From assembly GCF_000373625.1 (NCBI RefSeq), contig NZ_KB891993.1, forward strand, positions 496,001 through 560,000: DNA of 64,000 bases, in the 5' to 3' direction. Below the pieces are notes generated by a model, which was not told the origin of the DNA, made no database searches, and was given only the letters and a program-made list of their open reading frames with translations. Shown one piece after another: positions 60,032-64,000 of the stretch; the first letter of the stretch is position 1; every line of letters begins with the position of its first letter. The position numbers and the translations under genes were made by a program. This DNA is from Streptomyces sp. LaPpAH-108 (GTDB lineage: Bacteria; Actinomycetota; Actinomycetes; Streptomycetales; Streptomycetaceae).

Positions 60032-60457
60032 TCACTGGCCGAGGAAGCTCAGCCGCACCTGACGGTTGGGGTTGTCCTTGTTCGTGTCCACCAGACACAC
60101 AGACTGCCACGTCCCCAGGGCCAGGCGGCCGTCGATCACCGGGAGGGTCGCGTGGGGTGGGACGATCGCGGGGAGGACGTGGTCGCGGCCGTGGCCGGGG
60201 CTGCCGTGACGGTGCTGCCAGCGGTCGTCGGCGGGGAGCAGCGTGTGCAGGGTGGCCAGGAGGTCGTCGTCGCTGCCTGCTCCGGTTTCGAGGACGGCGA
60301 TTCCACAGGTCGCGTGGGGGACGAAGACGTTGAGCAGTCCGTCGCGGCCGTGCGCCGCCTCGCGCAGGAAGTCCTCGCACGCGCCGGTGAGATCGACGAC
60401 CCGCTCGTGGGAACCGGTGGAGATGTTGAGCACGCGCGTGGTGAAGGCATCTGACAT
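60032..60457 (-). CDS. yjbQ: YjbQ family protein (UPF0047, secondary thiamine-phosphate synthase type)
   Basis: This 141-residue protein is of the YjbQ family, for which a weak thiamine-phosphate synthase activity is reported for the E. coli member, though the main role is uncertain. Conserved features are LLNVFVPHATCGIAVLE near residues 36-52, the histidine-rich GHGRDHVLPAIVPPHATLPVIDG and LGTWQSVCLVDTN, and the C-terminal RQVRLSFLGQ. ATG 60457 starts MSDAFTTRVL; longer frames are not supported. A diverged copy of its last 15 codons lies at 56045-56092. Confidence 0.9.
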   Translation of the reverse strand: MSDAFTTRVLNISTGSHERVVDLTGACEDFLREAAHGRDGLLNVFVPHATCGIAVLETGAGSDDDLLATLHTLLPADDRWQHRHGSPGHGRDHVLPAIVPPHATLPVIDGRLALGTWQSVCLVDTNKDNPNRQVRLSFLGQ

Positions 60458-60568
60458 GCCCCCATCCTCACCCGGACCCGGGACTTCACGCGCCCCGACG
60501 CGACCGATTCCGCTACGGGCGAGGCGTGCCCGTTCTCCGATACGCACGGTCCATCAGGCGAGACACCG

Positions 60569-60598
60569 TTGACCCGCGACCGGTCGGCTGGCTACTTT
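60569..60598 (+). promoter_or_regulatory. Promoter of the ssu leader transcript
   Basis: TTGACC at 60569-60574 and TACTTT at 60593-60598 are spaced by 18 bases. A start 7-8 bases downstream of the -10 falls on the ATG of the leader peptide, so the transcript would be leaderless. Confidence 0.6.
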
Positions 60599-60605
60599 CA
60601 CCGGC

Positions 60606-60689
60606 ATGTTGCGTTCAGCCCTGCTCACCACGCGCGGTCACATCGACCTGCTGCGGGTGGCCTCCGCCGCGTGTCGTCGCGGCCGCTGA
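60606..60689 (+). CDS. Short leader peptide upstream of the sulfonate operon
   Basis: The 27-codon ORF begins MLRSALLTTRGHIDLLRV and ends ASAACRRGR. The core R-HIDLLRVASA-CR matches a class of short actinobacterial leader peptides found before sulfur-assimilation operons. A single cysteine codon (TGT at 60672-60674) lies near the end; poly-cysteine leaders in mycobacteria are known to act as cysteine-responsive attenuators. The promoter spacing suggests leaderless translation. Stalling at the cysteine codon when cysteine is scarce could change folding of the following ~200 bases and turn on ssuC. The peptide class is confident, the mechanism inferred. Confidence 0.78.
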   Translation: MLRSALLTTRGHIDLLRVASAACRRGR

Positions 60690-60740
60690 CGCCCTTCCCG
60701 CTCGTTTCCCCGCACCGTCCTGCCCCGCCAGGGCGATCCC

Positions 60741-60783
60741 CGCGGCATCCGTACGCCGTGCTCACGCGGCACCCGTACGCCGT
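60741..60783. repeat. Direct repeat in the ssu leader region
   Basis: Copies cgcggcatccgtacgccgt (60741-60759) and cgcggcacccgtacgccgt (60765-60783) differ at one base, with a period of 24. They may provide alternative pairing partners in the leader RNA or a duplicated regulator site. Confidence 0.6.
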
Positions 60784-60823
60784 CCCCGCGTACCCCTCGT
60801 GACCACGTGCCCGGCCTCGCCGT

Positions 60824-60852
60824 CCGGTCCGGTGACCCCTGATCCGGACCGG
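60824..60852 (+). terminator. Candidate attenuator hairpin before ssuC
   Basis: Arms ccggtccgg and ccggaccgg form a perfect 9-bp stem with an 11-base loop, 44 bases before the ssuC start. There is no T-run. Position after the leader peptide suggests a terminator or ribosome-site sequestering stem. Confidence 0.5.
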
Positions 60853-60896
60853 CGCGGAACCGCGTCCCGTGCCCCGCCTCACTCCGTGGAGCAGCC

Positions 60897-61772
60897 ATGA
60901 GCATCAGCCATGCCCCACCCAGCGCCCACGATCCGGACACATCCGGCATATCCGCACCCCCCGCACCCGATTCCCTCCAGCGTCTCGTCCCCGGCTCGTT
61001 CCGCCGCGCCCGCGTCCCCCGCTGGCTGCGCCGCACCACCGGACCTCTCCTGCTGCTCCTCCTGTGGCAACTCCTCAGCTCCACGGGAGTGTTGACGCCC
61101 GACGTGCTCGCCTCGCCGGGGCGGATCGCGCGGGTCGGCGCCGACCTCGTCGGGGACGGTTCGCTGCCCTCGGCCGTCGCGACCTCGCTGGGCCGGGTCG
61201 CGGCGGGGCTGGCCCTCGGCACCGTGACCGGCGTCGGACTCGCCCTGCTTTCCGGGCTGTTCCGGATCGGCGAGGACCTGGTGGACGCCCCGGTGCAGAT
61301 GCTGCGGACGGTGCCGTTCGTCGGTCTCATCCCGCTGTTCATCATCTGGTTCGGCATCGGCGAGACCCCGAAGATCGCCATCATCACGCTCGGCGTGACC
61401 TTCCCGCTCTACCTCAACGTCTACGCGGGCATACGCGGTGTCGACTCCCAGCTCATCGAGGCGGGCGAGTCGTTGGGCCTGTCCCGCTGGGGGCTGGTGC
61501 GCCATGTCGTGCTGCCGGGCGCGCTGCCCGGCGCCCTCACCGGGCTGCGCTACGCGCTCGGCGTCTCCTGGCTCGCCCTGGTCTTCGCCGAACAGGTCAA
61601 CGCCGACTCCGGCATCGGCTTCCTGATGGTCCAGGCGCGGGACTTCCTGCGGACCGACGTGATCGTGGTCTGCCTCATCGTCTACGCCTTCCTCGGCCTG
61701 TTCACCGACTTCATCGTCCGCTCCCTCGAAAGGCTGCTGCTGCAATGGCGACCGACGTTCACGGGCCGGTGA
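60897..61772 (+). CDS. ssuC: Sulfonate-type ABC transporter permease
   Basis: This 291-residue inner-membrane permease of the sulfonate/nitrate/taurine group has a basic N-terminal ~45 residues followed by helices (PLLLLLLWQLLSSTGV, VAAGLALGTVTGVGLALLSG, VGLIPLFIIWFGIGETPKIAIITLG). The EAA-type coupling loop RHVVLPGALPGALTGLRYALGVSW contacts the ATPase. GGAG lies just before ATG 60897. The gene overlaps the ATPase gene by 28 bases. Placement beside an SBP and SsuD supports alkanesulfonate uptake. Confidence 0.9.
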   Translation: MSISHAPPSAHDPDTSGISAPPAPDSLQRLVPGSFRRARVPRWLRRTTGPLLLLLLWQLLSSTGVLTPDVLASPGRIARVGADLVGDGSLPSAVATSLGRVAAGLALGTVTGVGLALLSGLFRIGEDLVDAPVQMLRTVPFVGLIPLFIIWFGIGETPKIAIITLGVTFPLYLNVYAGIRGVDSQLIEAGESLGLSRWGLVRHVVLPGALPGALTGLRYALGVSWLALVFAEQVNADSGIGFLMVQARDFLRTDVIVVCLIVYAFLGLFTDFIVRSLERLLLQWRPTFTGR

Positions 61773-62500
61773 GCCCCGCGGCGACCGGGCTCTCCCCGGT
61801 CGTACGCGTCGAGGGACTGACCCGCTCCTTCGACGGCCGCGCCGTCATCGACGACCTCGCGCTGGACATCGCGCCCGGCGAGTTCGTCGCGCTGCTCGGG
61901 CGCAGCGGCTGCGGCAAGTCGACGCTGCTGCGCGTCCTGGCCGGTCTTGACCGGGACATCGAGGGGACCGTTCTCGTGCCGCGCCGCCGGGCCGTCGCCT
62001 TCCAGGCGCCCCGGCTCATGCCCTGGAAGAAGGTGTGGCGCAACGTCGTCCTGGGTCTGCCGGGCAGGCCCGAACGCGCCCTCGCGGAACGCGCGTTGGA
62101 GGAGGTGGGCCTCGGGCACCGCGCCGACGCGTGGCCGAAGACGCTCTCCGGCGGCGAGGCCCAGCGGGCCTCCCTGGCCCGCGCCCTGGTGCGCGAGCCC
62201 GATCTCCTGCTGCTCGACGAGCCGTTCGGCGCGCTCGATGCGCTGACAAGGATCAAGGCCCAGCGACTGGTCGGCGAGGTGTGGCGGCGCCGGGGCTGTG
62301 CGGTGCTGCTCGTCACGCACGACGTCGAGGAGGCCGTCCTGCTCGCCGACCGTGTGCTGGTGATGGACGGCGGGCGCATCGCCCATGAGCAGCGGGTCGC
62401 GCTCGACCGGCCGCGCGACATCACCGACCCCCGGTTCGCTGAGATCCGCGCGGGGCTGCTGGAACGGCTCGGCGTCGACACGGCGGCCGAAGCCGCCTGA
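61745..62500 (+). CDS. ssuB: Sulfonate-type ABC transporter ATP-binding protein
   Basis: This 251-residue ATPase powers the SsuC channel. Walker A is LLGRSGCGKSTLLRVL near residues 54-69, the Q-loop is in FQAPRLMPWKKVWRNV, the signature is LSGGEAQRASLARAL near 135 and Walker B is DLLLLDEPFGALD. The H-loop is VTHDVEEAV. ATG 61745 starts inside the permease gene; the short N-terminal extension (MATDVHGPVSP) is unremarkable. All ATPase motifs are intact. Confidence 0.92.
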   Translation: MATDVHGPVSPAATGLSPVVRVEGLTRSFDGRAVIDDLALDIAPGEFVALLGRSGCGKSTLLRVLAGLDRDIEGTVLVPRRRAVAFQAPRLMPWKKVWRNVVLGLPGRPERALAERALEEVGLGHRADAWPKTLSGGEAQRASLARALVREPDLLLLDEPFGALDALTRIKAQRLVGEVWRRRGCAVLLVTHDVEEAVLLADRVLVMDGGRIAHEQRVALDRPRDITDPRFAEIRAGLLERLGVDTAAEAA

Positions 62501-62668
62501 CCGGCGCTGCCCCAGCTGTTCCGAGCTGTCCGAGCCGCCCCGAGCCGGACCGCGCTGTCCCGAGCCGGACCGTCCTGTTCCGGCCTGCCTCGGCGTGAAG
62601 ACGCCCGGGCCCACCCCCGCCCCCACGCCTCATCCCCGTATCCGCCTCCGTACACGAACGGAACCGCC
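62501..62668. other. ssuB-ssuA spacer with 20-bp tandem units
   Basis: Units cgagccggaccgcgctgtcc (62541-62560) and cgagccggaccgtcctgttc (62561-62580) repeat in tandem, with a weaker copy just before. No hairpin or gene was recognised. The spacer may set differential expression of the binding protein. Confidence 0.5.
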
Positions 62669-63685
62669 ATGCGACGACGTCTGCTTCCCGCCGCGCTGCT
62701 CCTCCCCCTCTCCCTCCTGATCACCTCCTGCGGAGGTGACGCGACCGCCGGGACGGGGACCGACACCGACGGTTCGGGGTCCGTCACCCTCGCCGTCGGT
62801 GACCAGAAGGGCGGTTCCGAGGCCGTCCTGCGGGCCGCCGGGGAGCTGAAGAACCTGAAGTACCGCATCAAGTGGTCGACCTTCACCTCCGGCCCGCCCC
62901 TGCTCGAAGCCGTCAACGCCCGGGCCGTCGACATCGGCGGCGTCGGCAACACGCCGCCCGTCTTCGCGGCCGGTGCCGGTTCGAAGATCGCGGTGGTGGC
63001 CGCGCAGCACGGCACCTCGCTCGGCGACGCCATCCTCGTGCCGAAGGGGTCGAAGCTCACCGCTCCGAAGCAGCTCAAGGGCCGGTCGGTGGCCGTCGCG
63101 CAGGGCTCGTCCGCCCACTACCAGCTGGTGGCCTCCCTCAAGGCGGCCGGGCTGAGCCTCAAGGACGTCAAGGTGAAGTACCTCCAGCCGGCCGACGCGC
63201 TCGCCGCGTTCAACTCCGGCAAGGTCGACGCCTGGGCGGTCTGGGATCCGTACACCTCCCAGGTACTGGAGGCCGAGCAGGGCCGCGTGCTCACCACCGG
63301 CGAGGGCGTCACCAACGGGCTGTCCTTCCAGGTGGCCGCGCCCGGCGCACTGCGCGACCCGAAGAAGGCCGCCGCCATCAAGGACTATCTGGCCCGGCTG
63401 CGGCGCGCGCAGGTCTGGGTCCACGACCACCAGCAGGAGTGGGCGAAGGTGTGGGCGAAGGACACCGGACTGCCCTACGAGGTGGCGCTCGCCTCCGTAC
63501 GGCGCACCAACTCCACCCGCGTCACGGTCGCCGTCGACAAGCCCCTCGTCGCCTCCGAGCAGCAGATCGCCGACACCTTCACCACGCTGGGGCTCATCCC
63601 CAAGAAGGTCGACTTCGGTGACTTCGTGGACACGCGCTTCAACGGCGATCTGCCCCCGTCGACCACCGCCCCGGCCCGGAACTGA
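62669..63685 (+). CDS. ssuA: Aliphatic sulfonate ABC transporter substrate-binding lipoprotein
   Basis: This 338-residue lipoprotein captures sulfonates outside the cell and delivers them to SsuCB. The signal peptide MRRRLLPAALLLPLSLLITSC ends in a lipobox with Cys21 as the lipid-modified residue. The mature part has the SsuA/TauA pattern: VTLAVGDQKGGSEAVLRAAG, then STFTSGPPLLEAVNARAVDIGGVGNTPP, AVAQGSSAHYQLVASL and SGKVDAWAVWDPYTSQV. It lies between ssuB and ssuD on one strand, with 17 bases to ssuD. Confidence 0.92.
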   Translation: MRRRLLPAALLLPLSLLITSCGGDATAGTGTDTDGSGSVTLAVGDQKGGSEAVLRAAGELKNLKYRIKWSTFTSGPPLLEAVNARAVDIGGVGNTPPVFAAGAGSKIAVVAAQHGTSLGDAILVPKGSKLTAPKQLKGRSVAVAQGSSAHYQLVASLKAAGLSLKDVKVKYLQPADALAAFNSGKVDAWAVWDPYTSQVLEAEQGRVLTTGEGVTNGLSFQVAAPGALRDPKKAAAIKDYLARLRRAQVWVHDHQQEWAKVWAKDTGLPYEVALASVRRTNSTRVTVAVDKPLVASEQQIADTFTTLGLIPKKVDFGDFVDTRFNGDLPPSTTAPARN

Positions 63686-63702
63686 CCCAGGAGAAACCCG
63701 AG

Positions 63703-64000
63703 ATGACCGTACGACTGCACTGGTTCCTGCCCACGGGCGGCGACGGCCGGACCCTGGTCGACCGCCACGCCTACGGCCCGAACGGCAAGGCGGGGCGCAG
63801 CACACCCGGGCTGCGCCTGCCCGACATCGAGTATCTGGCGCAGATCGCCAAGGCCGCCGAACAGCTCGGCTTCGAGGCGGTGCTGACCCCGACCGGCACC
63901 TGGTGCGAGGACGCGTGGCTGATCACGGCCGCCCTCTCCCAGCACACCGAACGGCTGAAGTTCCTGGTGGCGTTCCGCCCCGGGCTGCTCTCCCCCACTC
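63703..64000 (+). CDS. ssuD: Alkanesulfonate monooxygenase, LLM-class flavoenzyme (partial)
   Basis: The first 99 residues are visible (MTVRLHWFLPTGGDGRTLVDRH...). SsuD uses reduced FMN and oxygen to cleave alkanesulfonates to an aldehyde and sulfite, releasing sulfur for growth. WFLPTGGD at the start, YLAQIAKAAEQLGFEAVLTPTGTWCEDAWL and TERLKFLVAFRPGLLSP match the SsuD branch of the luciferase-like family. The flavin reductase SsuE is not in the window. The gene continues past the right edge. Confidence 0.9.
   Translation, partial: MTVRLHWFLPTGGDGRTLVDRHAYGPNGKAGRSTPGLRLPDIEYLAQIAKAAEQLGFEAVLTPTGTWCEDAWLITAALSQHTERLKFLVAFRPGLLSPT

Noticed and set aside
1..64000. tRNA, rRNA, CRISPR, IS element or prophage genes
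   Set aside because: No cloverleaf, transposase, integrase or spaced repeat array was seen on either strand; a dedicated scan could still find a short RNA.

Overview
The window reads as chromosomal DNA of a high-GC actinobacterium, almost certainly a Streptomyces. The DNA is very GC-rich and third codon positions are almost all G or C. GTG starts and 4-base ATGA/GTGA overlaps are common. Several families are typical of the genus: a MarR/FUSC pair, an Rv1733c-like protein, DUF5997, a large DUF4132/MoxR/vWA operon, a PQQ-repeat Ser/Thr kinase and a cysteine-type leader peptide. No rRNA, tRNA, CRISPR array, IS element or prophage was seen. About 53 protein genes fill the window; the first (GNAT) and last (SsuD) are cut by the edges.

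Layout. 1-10.2 kb: acetyltransferase, VOC protein, a FUSC exporter with its MarR regulator and a strong palindromic operator, DUF5134 and M56 membrane proteins, PAP2 phosphatase, HAD hydrolase, TetR regulator, FprA-like NADPH:ferredoxin reductase and a purine-type permease. 10.2-18.4 kb: a very large CtpI-like P-type ATPase that carries a degenerate second catalytic core, a small membrane partner, and divergent PaaX-like/AidB-like genes around a dyad. 18.7-23.2 kb: a LysR regulator divergent from a three-gene beta-keto/beta-hydroxy acid operon (acetoacetate decarboxylase, hydroxyacid dehydrogenase, CoA transferase). 23.2-32.4 kb: uracil-DNA glycosylase, GlcNAc-kinase-like protein, CbiX-like protein, lactonase, a second FUSC exporter divergent from an Lrp regulator and an MFS pump with repeated operators between them, then an HTH-less LysR effector-domain protein paired with DUF5997.

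32.5-47.8 kb is the most unusual block. A coupled operon encodes a DUF4132 protein, a 1658-residue partner, a MoxR AAA+ ATPase, a DUF5682-vWA fusion and a SWIM zinc-finger protein. It ends with a methyltransferase and is met convergently by a TerD domain fused to a PD-(D/E)XK-like nuclease domain. The gene set matches the poorly understood E. coli yehI/L/M/P/Q set and the broader MoxR-vWA conflict/stress systems. 48-56 kb: a SulP transporter, ATP-binding anti-sigma-like protein and ArsR regulator cluster, a PhnA-like zinc ribbon, a membrane pentapeptide-repeat protein and a Ser/Thr kinase with a PQQ sensor domain. 56-60.5 kb: a two-component/CPBP/SRPBCC module lies between an intact yjbQ gene and a 48-bp remnant of a second yjbQ 3' end, which suggests acquisition by recombination. 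60.5-64 kb: a leaderless leader peptide, a candidate attenuator and the sulfonate genes ssuC-ssuB-ssuA-ssuD.
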